Origin: Pseudomonadota bacterium
GTDB lineage: Bacteria; Desulfobacterota; Syntrophobacteria; Syntrophobacterales; Syntrophobacteraceae
Direction: 5' to 3'
DNA: 47,385 nt
Assembly (NCBI GenBank): GCA_023416335.1
Contig: JAEZHY010000233.1
Coordinates: 1 to 47,385 of the forward strand
A model generated the notes under the pieces. It saw only the letters and a program-made list of their open reading frames with translations. It had not been told where the DNA came from and made no database searches. Positions 7,067 to 14,918 of this stretch are shown in pieces. Both the position numbers and the translations under genes were made by a program. The first letter of the stretch is position 1, and every line of letters begins with the position of its first letter.

Positions 7067-8332
7067 ATGAAATTCTCCAAGCTCTATTACGAATATCGCA
7101 GGATCTGGAAAGCGATAAAGCTCTTCTTCATCATCTCCGGACCTGGGATTGTGGTCATGGTCGCGGATAACGATGCGGGGGGAATCACCACCTACGCGGC
7201 GACCGGCGCAAAATATGGCTATAGCCTCATATGGTTCCTGCTGATTCTGGTTCCCGTGGCCTACTATATTCAGGAAATGACGGTGCGCCTCGGTGCAGTT
7301 ACCAAACGGGGCCATGCAGAAGCGATTTTCATGGGATTTGGGTCTTTCTGGGGCTGGTTCTCTCTGCTGGATCTCATGGTCGTGAACTGGCTGACCCTGG
7401 TAACCGAATTCATCGGAATGTCGTCCGCGCTGGATATTTTTGGAATCCCGCCGTACGTAACTGTCTTCACGGTGTGCGCACTTATGTGCACCATGGTCAT
7501 TCACGGACGTTACTGGACCTGGGAAAAGATCTCGCTACTGTTTTGCGCGGTAAACCTGATCTACATACCAGCAGCATTCATGGTAAATCCTTCTCCGTCT
7601 GAAGTTCTGCGTAGAGGCCTGGTGCCCAATTTTGCAGGGGGATTCAACAATGATCTCTTTTTCTACCTGATGGCCAATATCGGAACCACGATCGCTCCCT
7701 GGATGCTCTTCTTCCAGCAAAGTGCCGTTGTCGATAAAGGAATGAAGGAAAAAGACATTCCCTGGGGCAGGTTTGACACGCTCCTGGGATCGGCCCTGAC
7801 GGTCGTCGTCGCGGTGTTCATCATCATAGTAACAGGAACCGTGCTTTACGGGACGGAGATAGAAAGTGCGGCCCAGGCATCGCAGATCCTGATGGGTATA
7901 AACAGGTACGTCGGCACGTTCATGGCCATAGGCCTTTTCGATGCCGGCCTGCTCGGCGCCATCTGCATCTCACTAGCGAGTTCATGGGCTTTCGGCGAGG
8001 TTTTCGGCTGGGCGCATTCGCTCAACTACAAAATCCGTGAAGCCCCCTGGTTTTACGGGAACTATTTTGTGACTTTGATCAGTGCCGGGCTTGTGGTCCT
8101 CATTCCGAATGCCCCACTGGTGTTGATAACCCTTTTTGTCCAGGTTATTGCGGTGACGTTACTCCCGGCAGCTTTGGTGTTCCTGATTCTGCTGCTTAAC
8201 AACAAGAAGACCATGGCGGAGTACACGAATACACTTACTCAAAATATTGTTTGCATAACAATAGTGATCGGGATCGTAATACTTTCAACGTTGTATGCCG
8301 TCAGCACGCTTTTCCCAAATCTATTCAAATAA
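7067..8332 (+). CDS. NRAMP-related divalent cation transporter, probably Mg2+ (NRMT-like)
   Basis: This 421-residue, largely hydrophobic inner-membrane protein has the NRAMP fold (about 11 spans). The first unwound helix reads 'GPGIVVMVADNDAGG' near residue 25-40, where classical NRAMPs have Asp-Pro-Gly-Asn. The sixth reads 'IGTTIAPWMLFFQQS' near residue 205-220, where they have Met-Pro-His. The Asp is kept, but the metal-binding Met is replaced by Ala. That Met selects transition metals, and its loss is the hallmark of the NRAMP-related magnesium transporters. Together with the M-box leader this argues for Mg2+ uptake. The ATG follows 'aggaagagga'. Short spacing to the next two genes (14 and 11 bp) indicates an operon. 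Confidence 0.88.
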   Translation: MKFSKLYYEYRRIWKAIKLFFIISGPGIVVMVADNDAGGITTYAATGAKYGYSLIWFLLILVPVAYYIQEMTVRLGAVTKRGHAEAIFMGFGSFWGWFSLLDLMVVNWLTLVTEFIGMSSALDIFGIPPYVTVFTVCALMCTMVIHGRYWTWEKISLLFCAVNLIYIPAAFMVNPSPSEVLRRGLVPNFAGGFNNDLFFYLMANIGTTIAPWMLFFQQSAVVDKGMKEKDIPWGRFDTLLGSALTVVVAVFIIIVTGTVLYGTEIESAAQASQILMGINRYVGTFMAIGLFDAGLLGAICISLASSWAFGEVFGWAHSLNYKIREAPWFYGNYFVTLISAGLVVLIPNAPLVLITLFVQVIAVTLLPAALVFLILLLNNKKTMAEYTNTLTQNIVCITIVIGIVILSTLYAVSTLFPNLFK

Positions 8333-8346
8333 AAGAGAGATGTACC

Positions 8347-8520
8347 ATGATCAGGAGACTCTTTCTTACCAATATTGAGAAGATTCGCGAGATAAACAGG
8401 AAGTATTCCACTCGCAACGTTGAGATGTCCAGGGGTGTCTCCATATCTTTGCTGCTCCTGAGGATATATTTGATATTTCTGGTTTGTCTGCTTATTTATA
8501 AATTCATCACTCTTCTGTAA
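8347..8520 (+). CDS. Small single-span membrane protein in the Mg2+ operon
   Basis: This is a 57-residue protein starting at the ATG after 'agagagatgtacc'. The first 30 residues are basic (RR, K, R, RK) and likely cytosolic. Residues about 32-55 form one hydrophobic helix ('ISLLLLRIYLIFLVCLLIY'), ending almost at the C-terminus. I recognise no family. It lies 14 bp after the transporter and 11 bp before the MgtE-like gene, whose ribosome binding site overlaps its stop. Translation within this riboswitch-controlled operon is therefore likely. Its size and topology resemble small regulatory or stabilising subunits of transporters, but that role is inference. The gene is easy to miss because of its size. 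Confidence 0.7.
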   Translation: MIRRLFLTNIEKIREINRKYSTRNVEMSRGVSISLLLLRIYLIFLVCLLIYKFITLL

Positions 8521-8531
8521 GGAGTGAGACG

Positions 8532-9800
8532 ATGACTGATTTAAGAAATGCCAACTTCGAAGCCGAGCTGTTCATCAGCGACCTGATCAAGAGGAAGGTC
8601 CTGTGGAACGGCAAAAAGATCGGGAAACTCCAGGACATCGTCATCGTTGAAAATGAGAAGTTGCCGGAGGTGTCTCATTTCATCGTTTCGAGGTCCTTCG
8701 GGCACAAGTCCCTCATGATCCCGTGGGCCCGGGTCAAAACGGTGAGTTCCAGCCTGATTGAGGTCGATATCGAATCGATCGAGCAATACGAACAGGAACC
8801 GGCGGAATCGCAGGTTCTCCTGCGCGACCATATTCTCGACAAGAAGGTCATCGACATGGACGACAATGAAATCGACGTCGTCTATGACGTGAAGCTCGTG
8901 CTTATCAATAAGAAGCTTTTCGTAACCGATGTGGACTTCAGCAAATATGGCCTGCTGAGGCGGATCGGTTTCAGGTGGCTCGCCAGGATGGTTTACAGTC
9001 TTGCGGAGATATTCAAAAAAGAGACCCTTTCCTGGTCTTATGTCGCTCCCCTGCCGAAAGACATCAGCAGCTTCAAGGGGAACGTCAAACTGAATGTACT
9101 GAAAGAGAAACTACCCGAAATTCACCCGGTGGACCTGGCGGATATGCTCGAAGAAATGGAAGATAGCCAGCGGCTCGCTCTTTTCAAAGAACTGGACACG
9201 GAGCAGGCCTCCGATACCCTCGAGGAAATCGAGCCGAGGGTCCAGAGAACCCTTATTTCATCCCTGGAAAGAAGCCGCGTGGCCGAGTTGATCAATGAGA
9301 TGACGCCGGCGCAGGGTGCGGATGTTCTTGCCATCCTCCCGAGCAGCGACGCGGACGAGATCCTTAAGCTCATGGACAGCGAAAAGACCCGGAAGATAGA
9401 GCAGCTTCTGAGCAAACACTACGATACCATCCTGAACCTTGCGACCTCGCGCTTTCTGAAATTTCCGGAAAACCTGACGGTTACCGATGCGATCAGGCGC
9501 TATCGCCACAGCTCATACGACAAGGACGTGGACACCTACATCTATATCGTAAACGGAAACGACAAGCTGCTCGGTGTTGTCGATATCCAGGAACTCCTTC
9601 AGGCCCGGCTGGAAGAGACGTTGAGCGAAATAATGATAACGGAGGTCATAAGCCTCCATCCCGATGCTTCCCTCCAGGACGCGGTCGAGACATTTTCACG
9701 CTATAACTTCCGGGCCCTTCCGGTAACCGATGAAGGAGAACACATCCTTGGAGTTATTCCCTACAGGGACATCATGAAACTGGAGCATAATTTCATATAG
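8532..9800 (+). CDS. PRC-barrel / MgtE N-domain / CBS-pair protein (soluble Mg2+-sensor-like)
   Basis: This 422-residue cytosolic protein starts after 'aaggagtgagacg'. About residues 1-170 carry two PRC-barrel-like repeats ('VLWNGKKIGKLQDIVIVE', then 'VIDMDDNEIDVVYDVKLV'). Residues about 190-300 are the helical MgtE N-domain ('LPEIHPVDLADMLEEM', 'LFKELDTEQASDTLEEI', 'MTPAQGADVLAILPSSDAD'). Residues about 305-420 are two CBS domains ('LLGVVDIQELL', 'HILGVIPYRDIM'). In true MgtE channels these modules sense cytosolic Mg2+ and gate a C-terminal membrane domain; here that membrane domain is absent. Encoded after the NRAMP-related transporter, it could sense Mg2+ for that protein in trans. That link is inference; the domains are clear. 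Confidence 0.9.
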   Translation: MTDLRNANFEAELFISDLIKRKVLWNGKKIGKLQDIVIVENEKLPEVSHFIVSRSFGHKSLMIPWARVKTVSSSLIEVDIESIEQYEQEPAESQVLLRDHILDKKVIDMDDNEIDVVYDVKLVLINKKLFVTDVDFSKYGLLRRIGFRWLARMVYSLAEIFKKETLSWSYVAPLPKDISSFKGNVKLNVLKEKLPEIHPVDLADMLEEMEDSQRLALFKELDTEQASDTLEEIEPRVQRTLISSLERSRVAELINEMTPAQGADVLAILPSSDADEILKLMDSEKTRKIEQLLSKHYDTILNLATSRFLKFPENLTVTDAIRRYRHSSYDKDVDTYIYIVNGNDKLLGVVDIQELLQARLEETLSEIMITEVISLHPDASLQDAVETFSRYNFRALPVTDEGEHILGVIPYRDIMKLEHNFI

Positions 9801-9849
9801 GGACGTGAGTTCGACGACAGATTGCGTGCACAATTCCTTGGTATAGTTT

Positions 9850-9880
9850 CGGCACGGTTTCCCGACCGTGCCGTTTTGTT
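9850..9880 (+). terminator. Intrinsic terminator of the Mg2+ operon (hairpin family A)
   Basis: A perfect 9-bp stem CGGCACGGT (9850-9858) with ACCGTGCCG (9865-9873), a 6-base loop 'ttcccg' and 'ttttgtt' after it, sits 50 bases past the MgtE-like stop. The same hairpin core, with the loop reverse-complemented, recurs at 16978-16999 and 20158-20179 without a T run. This family therefore seems to be a dispersed palindrome, here serving as a terminator. Confidence 0.7.
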
Positions 9881-9956
9881 CTCGAGGGCCGTTCACTTTG
9901 TCTTCAAGAGAGTTGTGACGGAGGGGGATATCGGCAAAGCAGGTGCTGCAACCTCG

Positions 9957-10036
9957 GCCTGCCGGGATGGGGTTCCCAAGCAGGAGCTCATTGGCGTCAA
10001 CTCAAGCGAGCCGAGTTGTTTTTGCGCTTTCAGCGC
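9957..10036 (+). repeat. Dispersed repeat F, copy 1
   Basis: It runs from 'gcctgccggg' through 'ggggttcccaag', 'ctcattggcgtcaactcaag' and 'cgagttgtttttgcgct' to 'ttcagcgc'. It is colinear with 30119-30198, with about one difference in ten. The 3' end forms a small hairpin in both copies (GCGC...GCGC). Confidence 0.65.
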
Positions 10037-10235
10037 ATGAAGCCGTCGCCGTACTCTAAGTTGACGGCAATGAGCAGGAGCCTGGGAACCAGCGGTTGGG
10101 CTTAAGTTGACGCATATGAGGCGGGCCTTGGGAACCAGCGGGGGAGGGGGCTTTCCCACCCACAATGTGGGCCGGGCGATGGGCAGGATGATGCCCTGGC
10201 CACCCTACGTCGGCTTAAGTGGCGGCATCGTGTAG

Positions 10236-10263
10236 GGTGGGCAAAAGCGAAGCGTTGCCCACC
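10236..10263. repeat. Hairpin family C, copy 1
   Basis: The inverted repeat GGTGGGCAA (10236-10244) / TTGCCCACC (10255-10263) has a 10-base spacer. It is preceded by 'gtag' and followed by 'atccgtcc', flanks shared with the copies at 17126, 17350 and 17419. It is not followed by a T run, so it is better read as a repetitive palindrome than as a terminator. Confidence 0.65.
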
Positions 10264-10303
10264 ATCCGTCCCCGAAGGCCGGATGGTGGGCACATATAAA
10301 CCT

Positions 10304-11728
10304 TTATGAATCCTGCCGGCCTGTCGAATCACCGCCCCCGCCCAGGACGGAATAGAGCCGCACCTGGTTCGAGAGCTTTGCCAGCCGTATTGAAATTAAC
10401 CCTTGCTGGGCTGCGTACATCGAACGCTGGGCGTCGAGCACGTTCAGGTAAATGTCGGTCCCTTTCTCGTAGCGCGCATTCGACAGCCTGTATGCTTGCA
10501 CAGAGGCATCTACGAGGGACTCCTGCGCCGCTATCTGGTCCCCGAGAGTTCCTCTCTGGGCAAGCGCATCGGCCACTTCCCGGAATGCACCCTGGATTGC
10601 CCGCTCATATTGGGCGACTGCGACCTCCCTGTCCACTTTCGTTACCGTCACGGCCGACCAGAGGCGTGTATCGAAGATCGGCATCACGAGCTGCGGGGCG
10701 TAATTCCAGGCAAGGGATCCGGGCTGGAAGAGTCCGGCCAGATCGGCACTGGAGGTCCCGATAGCCGAGGTGATCGAGATGCGTGGAAAGAGGGCTGCCC
10801 GTGCCGCTCCGATATTTGCGTTTGCGGCCTTGAGAGTGCTCTCGGCCTGGAGGATGTCGGGCCTGCTCAGGAGCACCTCCGACGAGAGCCCGGGCGAGAC
10901 GTCCGGCATCTGCCTGACAACGTCCAGCGACTCCGGTATTTTTCCCGCGACAGGAGAACCGACGAGCAGGTTCAGGGCGTTCTCATCCTGGGCGACCAGT
11001 TGGGTGAACTTAGCGACGTCCACCCGCGAGGATTCAACTCGCGTCTGTACCTGGCGGAGGTCCAGTTCGGGCGCGAGTCCGACTTCGAACCGCCGCTTGA
11101 TCAGGTTGTAGGAAGCCTGCTGCGCTTCGAGGGTGGATTGGGAGAGCCTGAGATTCTCTCGATCGGCCACCAGGGTCAGGTATGCACTCGCAACTTCGGA
11201 TATGAGCAGGATCTGTGCGCTCCGCCGAGCATGCTCCGTGGCGAAATACTGCTCCAGCGCGCTCTGGGTAAGGCTTCGGATTCGCCCAAAAAAGTCTATT
11301 TCCCAGGAGGCGATTCCCAGGCTTGCCGTGTAAGATTCCGAAATCACTTTATGCCCCGCCCCGGAAACATCGGCCGGCTGGCGTTGGGTGAAGCCGCTCG
11401 CGGCAGCATCGGCCGTCGGGAAAAGATCGGCGCGCTGGATCCTGTACATCGCGCGGGCCCTCTCCACGTTCAATGCCGCCACCCGAAGGTCTCGGTTGTT
11501 TTTCAGGGCCGTATCGATAACCCCCCGGAGGCGCTCGTCGGTGAAGAATTCCCGCCATTTCAGGGCAGAAGCTGCGGGGGCCTCCTGAGGGGCCTCACGG
11601 TAAGCCGGACCGTTCGGCCATTCGGCCGGGACCGGTGCCTCAGGGCGTGAATATTTGGGAATCATGGTGCTGCAGCCGGTGAGAAGAAAGGCTGCAGCCG
11701 CCAGGATTGAAACCGTCTTCCTCGTCAT
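10304..11728 (-). CDS. Outer-membrane efflux lipoprotein (NodT/OprM family)
   Basis: This 474-residue outer-membrane channel is the exit duct of the RND pump encoded upstream. The start at 11728 is set by 'ggagggg' 9 bases before the ATG and gives a lipoprotein signal, 'ILAAAAFLLTGCS', with the lipobox Cys near residue 18. Two homologous halves of long helices and strands follow, with typical OprM-type segments such as 'NNRDLRVAALNVERARA', 'ASWEIDFFGRIRSL', 'LSRPDILQAESTLKAANANI' and 'AARAALFPRISITSAIG'. The length is usual for the family. The start is 1 base after the stop of the pump gene, so translation is coupled. The substrate is unknown. Confidence 0.93.
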   Translation of the reverse strand: MTRKTVSILAAAAFLLTGCSTMIPKYSRPEAPVPAEWPNGPAYREAPQEAPAASALKWREFFTDERLRGVIDTALKNNRDLRVAALNVERARAMYRIQRADLFPTADAAASGFTQRQPADVSGAGHKVISESYTASLGIASWEIDFFGRIRSLTQSALEQYFATEHARRSAQILLISEVASAYLTLVADRENLRLSQSTLEAQQASYNLIKRRFEVGLAPELDLRQVQTRVESSRVDVAKFTQLVAQDENALNLLVGSPVAGKIPESLDVVRQMPDVSPGLSSEVLLSRPDILQAESTLKAANANIGAARAALFPRISITSAIGTSSADLAGLFQPGSLAWNYAPQLVMPIFDTRLWSAVTVTKVDREVAVAQYERAIQGAFREVADALAQRGTLGDQIAAQESLVDASVQAYRLSNARYEKGTDIYLNVLDAQRSMYAAQQGLISIRLAKLSNQVRLYSVLGGGGDSTGRQDS

Positions 11729-11729
11729 A

Positions 11730-14700
11730 TCAATTCCCCTCCGGAAGGCTCTCGGACGAAGGGGGTGTCCCCGCACGGGCGCCTTCTTTCTTACCGAACA
11801 ATTGAACCACCGCGACATAGAACAGTGGAATAAAGGGGGTCGCCAGAAATGTGGCGGCAATCATTCCGCCCAGAACGCCGGTACCGATGGCGATCTGCGC
11901 GCCGGCGCCGGCGCCGTTTGCCATAGCAAGGGGGAGGACGCCGAAACCGAAGGCCATCGAGGTCATTACTATCGGGCGAACCCTGAGTTTTGCCCCCTCC
12001 AGTGTAGCCTCTATCAGGGGCACACCTTCCTGCACTTTGGCCATCGCAAACTGAACGATCAAAATGGCGTTCTTGGTCGTCAAGCCAGCGACGGTGAGGA
12101 GCCCGATCTGGAAGTAAACGTCGTTTGGAAGTTGGCGAATGGACGACGCAATCACTCCGCCAATGAGCCCCAGCGGCAGAGTCAGCATGACGGAGATGGG
12201 GACGGTCCAGCTCTCATAGAGAGCCGCCAGGCAGAGAAAGATGACTATAACGGAGAACACGTAGAGAAGCCCGGCCTGCGACTTAGCCATTCGCTCCTGG
12301 TAGGAAAGTCCCGTCCAGTCAAAACCGATGCCCTGGGGCAGCTTCGAGGCGATATCTTCCATTGCCTGCATCGCCTCCCCGGAACTCCTCCCCTGAGGAG
12401 CTTCACCCCAGATGTTCAATGCCGGGAAGCTGTTGAAACGCTCCAGCCGTGGCGATCCGAAAAACCAGTGGCCGGTGGCGAAGGAGGAAAACGGAGTCAT
12501 TGTTCCAACACCGTTTTTGACGTAGAGCCTTTCCAGGTCCTTAGGGAGCATGCGGTAGGGGGCGTCGGACTGGACGTAAACCCTTTTTACACGTCCCCCC
12601 TGGAGGAAGTTATTCACATAAGCCCCGCCGAAGGCGGCCGAGATGGTATTGTGGACGGAGTCAATGGGGACTCCCAGGGTGCCGGCCTTTTCCCAATCCA
12701 CGTCGACTCTGTACTGGGCAACGTCTTCCAGGCCGTTCGGGCGGACCCGAATCAGCCGCGGATCTTTGGAAGCCATGCCGAGCAACTGGTTGCGGCCCGC
12801 CATAAGAGCCTCATGACCCAGCCCGGCCCTGTCCTGCAACTGGAAGTCAAAGCCGTTTGCCTGCCCGAGTTCGCGGACTGCCGGAGGTGCAAATGCAAGA
12901 ACCTGTGCGTTGCGAATCGTCGAAAACCTCCTCGATGCGCGTGTCACCAGTTCGGACACCTTCTGTTTTTTATCCTTGCGCAGGTCCCAGTCCCTGAGAT
13001 TGACGAACCCCAGGCCGACATTCTGCCCTGTCCCGGAAAAGCCCCTGCCCGTCAGAGTGAAGATGTTGTCCACCGTGTCTTTTTCCTCATCGAGGAAATA
13101 GTTCCGGACTTCGGTCATCACCTGCTCTGTCTGCTCAAGGGTGGATCCGGCCGGGAGCGTTGCCTGGATGTACATGTTGCCCTGGTCCTCATTGGGGAGG
13201 TACGAAGTGGGCATTTTTTGGAAAAGGTACCCCAAACCCGCAACCAGCAGAATGTAAATCAGGAGGTATGGCAGCTTCGCCCTGATAATGTGGGCGACCA
13301 TTCCCTGATAGCCTCTCCTGGCTTTGCGGAAAGAGCGGTCGAACCACCGGAAGAAAGGCCGGAAGATAAAAAAGGCGGTTTCAGAGGGTTCATGCCCCTT
13401 TTCATGCTGTTTGAGGAGCGATGCGCACAGGACCGGCGTGAGCACGAGGGCTACCACCACCGAGAGAAGCATTGCCGAGATAAGAGTTATTGAGAACTGG
13501 CGGTAGATGACGCCCGTGGACCCGGTGAAGAACGCCATCGGACCGAAAACGGCTGCAAGGACAAGCCCGATTCCGATCAGGGCGCTGGTTATTTCTTTCA
13601 TCGACTTGCGCGTGGCTTCTTTGGGCGGTAATCCCTCCTCGGCCATGACGCGTTCGACGTTTTCAACCACGACAATGGCGTCGTCCACCAGGAGGCCGAT
13701 TGCAAGAACCATAGCGAACATGGTGAGCATGTTGATGGAAAATCCGAACATGCCCAGGGCGGCGAAGGTTCCGAGGACAACTACCGGCACCGCCAGGGTG
13801 GGTATCAGCGTGGCCCGCATGTTTCCCATGAAAAGATACATAACCAGGAAGACCAGCAGAATTGCCTCGAACAGGGTTTTTACGACTTCGTCTATTGCGA
13901 CCCTGACGAAAAGCGTGGTGTCCATGGGAAACGTAACTTTCATGCCCGGTGGAAAATATCTGGAGAGTTCCTTGAGCTTTGCCTTGATCCCCTCGGCTGT
14001 TTTCAAGGCATTGGCGTCCGGCGCCTGGCGGATTGCCAAACCGCTTGAAGGTTTGCCGTTGAAAAGCTGCAGAGTCCCGTACCTCTCGGTGCCCAACTCC
14101 GTCCATCCCACATCGCGCACGCGCACGACGGAGCCGTCAGGGTTATTTCGCAGCGGAATTGCCGCGAACTGCTCCGGCGTTCTGAGCAAATTCTGGACAA
14201 TGATCGATGCGTTCATGCGCTGACCGTCCACTGCCGGGGCCCCGCCGAACTGACCCGCCGAGACTTCGACGTTGTAGGCCCTGAGCCCCTTGATTATGTC
14301 GTCCACCGTCATGCGGTAATTGGTCAGCTTGTCCGGATTGAGCCATATCCTCATGGCATACTGCGAACTGAACGTCTCGACTTCCCCTACGCCGGGAACC
14401 CGCGCCAACACCTCCTGCAGACTTGTCTGCGCATAGTCCGAGAGGTCATAGTCGGCCATGCTGCCGTCTTCCGAGGTGAGCCCGACGATTATGAGCCAGT
14501 TTCTGGTCGACTTGCTGACTTTGACACCCTGGTTCTGAACCACGTCGGGCAGGCTTGCCATGGCCAGCTGCAGTTTATTTTGCACCTGCGCCCAGGCGAG
14601 GTCCGGATCGGTCCCCGGGGCAAAGGTGAGTTCTATTCTGCCGCTGCCGGACGCGTCACTCGTTGCCGACATATAGAGCAGCTTGTCGAACCCGGTCATC

Positions 14701-14906
14701 TTCTGCTCGATGATCTGGACGACGCTGTTTTCCACGGTTTCGGCTGAGGCGCCGGGATAATACGCGTCAATTGCAATGGAAGGTGGGGCTATGGGTGGAT
14801 ACTGGGCGATGGGCAGGTTGAAAATTGCCAATCCGCCGGCAAGCATCATGATGATGGCTATAACCCAGGCAAAGACCGGGCGGTCCAGGAAAAAATTCGA
14901 CAGCAT
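11730..14906 (-). CDS. RND multidrug efflux transporter, inner-membrane pump (HAE1/AcrB family)
   Basis: This 1058-residue proton-driven pump spans the inner membrane with two large periplasmic loops. It begins 'MLSNFFLDRPVFAWVIAI', the standard HAE1 start. The proton-relay Asp pair lies in 'LAIGLLVDDAIVVVENVERV' near residue 405, and 'GPMAFFTGSTGVIYRQFS' follows. The second half repeats the layout, with 'FQIGLLTVAGLTTKNAILIV' near residue 930 carrying the relay Lys. Length and sequence fit drug/organic-substrate pumps rather than heavy-metal (CusA) pumps. It lies 12 bp after the membrane fusion protein and 1 bp before the outer-membrane channel, so the three form one pump. The substrate is not readable from the sequence. 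Confidence 0.96.
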   Translation of the reverse strand: MLSNFFLDRPVFAWVIAIIMMLAGGLAIFNLPIAQYPPIAPPSIAIDAYYPGASAETVENSVVQIIEQKMTGFDKLLYMSATSDASGSGRIELTFAPGTDPDLAWAQVQNKLQLAMASLPDVVQNQGVKVSKSTRNWLIIVGLTSEDGSMADYDLSDYAQTSLQEVLARVPGVGEVETFSSQYAMRIWLNPDKLTNYRMTVDDIIKGLRAYNVEVSAGQFGGAPAVDGQRMNASIIVQNLLRTPEQFAAIPLRNNPDGSVVRVRDVGWTELGTERYGTLQLFNGKPSSGLAIRQAPDANALKTAEGIKAKLKELSRYFPPGMKVTFPMDTTLFVRVAIDEVVKTLFEAILLVFLVMYLFMGNMRATLIPTLAVPVVVLGTFAALGMFGFSINMLTMFAMVLAIGLLVDDAIVVVENVERVMAEEGLPPKEATRKSMKEITSALIGIGLVLAAVFGPMAFFTGSTGVIYRQFSITLISAMLLSVVVALVLTPVLCASLLKQHEKGHEPSETAFFIFRPFFRWFDRSFRKARRGYQGMVAHIIRAKLPYLLIYILLVAGLGYLFQKMPTSYLPNEDQGNMYIQATLPAGSTLEQTEQVMTEVRNYFLDEEKDTVDNIFTLTGRGFSGTGQNVGLGFVNLRDWDLRKDKKQKVSELVTRASRRFSTIRNAQVLAFAPPAVRELGQANGFDFQLQDRAGLGHEALMAGRNQLLGMASKDPRLIRVRPNGLEDVAQYRVDVDWEKAGTLGVPIDSVHNTISAAFGGAYVNNFLQGGRVKRVYVQSDAPYRMLPKDLERLYVKNGVGTMTPFSSFATGHWFFGSPRLERFNSFPALNIWGEAPQGRSSGEAMQAMEDIASKLPQGIGFDWTGLSYQERMAKSQAGLLYVFSVIVIFLCLAALYESWTVPISVMLTLPLGLIGGVIASSIRQLPNDVYFQIGLLTVAGLTTKNAILIVQFAMAKVQEGVPLIEATLEGAKLRVRPIVMTSMAFGFGVLPLAMANGAGAGAQIAIGTGVLGGMIAATFLATPFIPLFYVAVVQLFGKKEGARAGTPPSSESLPEGN

Positions 14907-14918
14907 CGCGGTCCTCCG

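Larger units (their letters stand above)
9881..10303. other. Intergenic repeat region between the convergent Mg2+ and efflux operons
   Basis: There is no supported gene. The stretch holds repeat F (9957-10036), several 'gggaaccagcgg' fragments between 10080 and 10145, and a 'gggtgggcaa' hairpin at 10236-10263. The upstream operon ends before it and the outer-membrane efflux gene ends at 10304 on the other strand, so no promoter is needed here. Confidence 0.6.

Noticed and set aside
10304..11860. Outer-membrane efflux protein starting at 11860
   Set aside because: That start would place 44 residues before the lipoprotein signal and overlap the pump gene by 130 bp. The ATG at 11728 has a strong ribosome binding site and a proper signal.
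11655..13493. A 612-codon open frame on the plus strand
   Set aside because: It is antisense to the RND pump gene, whose full-length family match is certain; the product has no recognisable domain.
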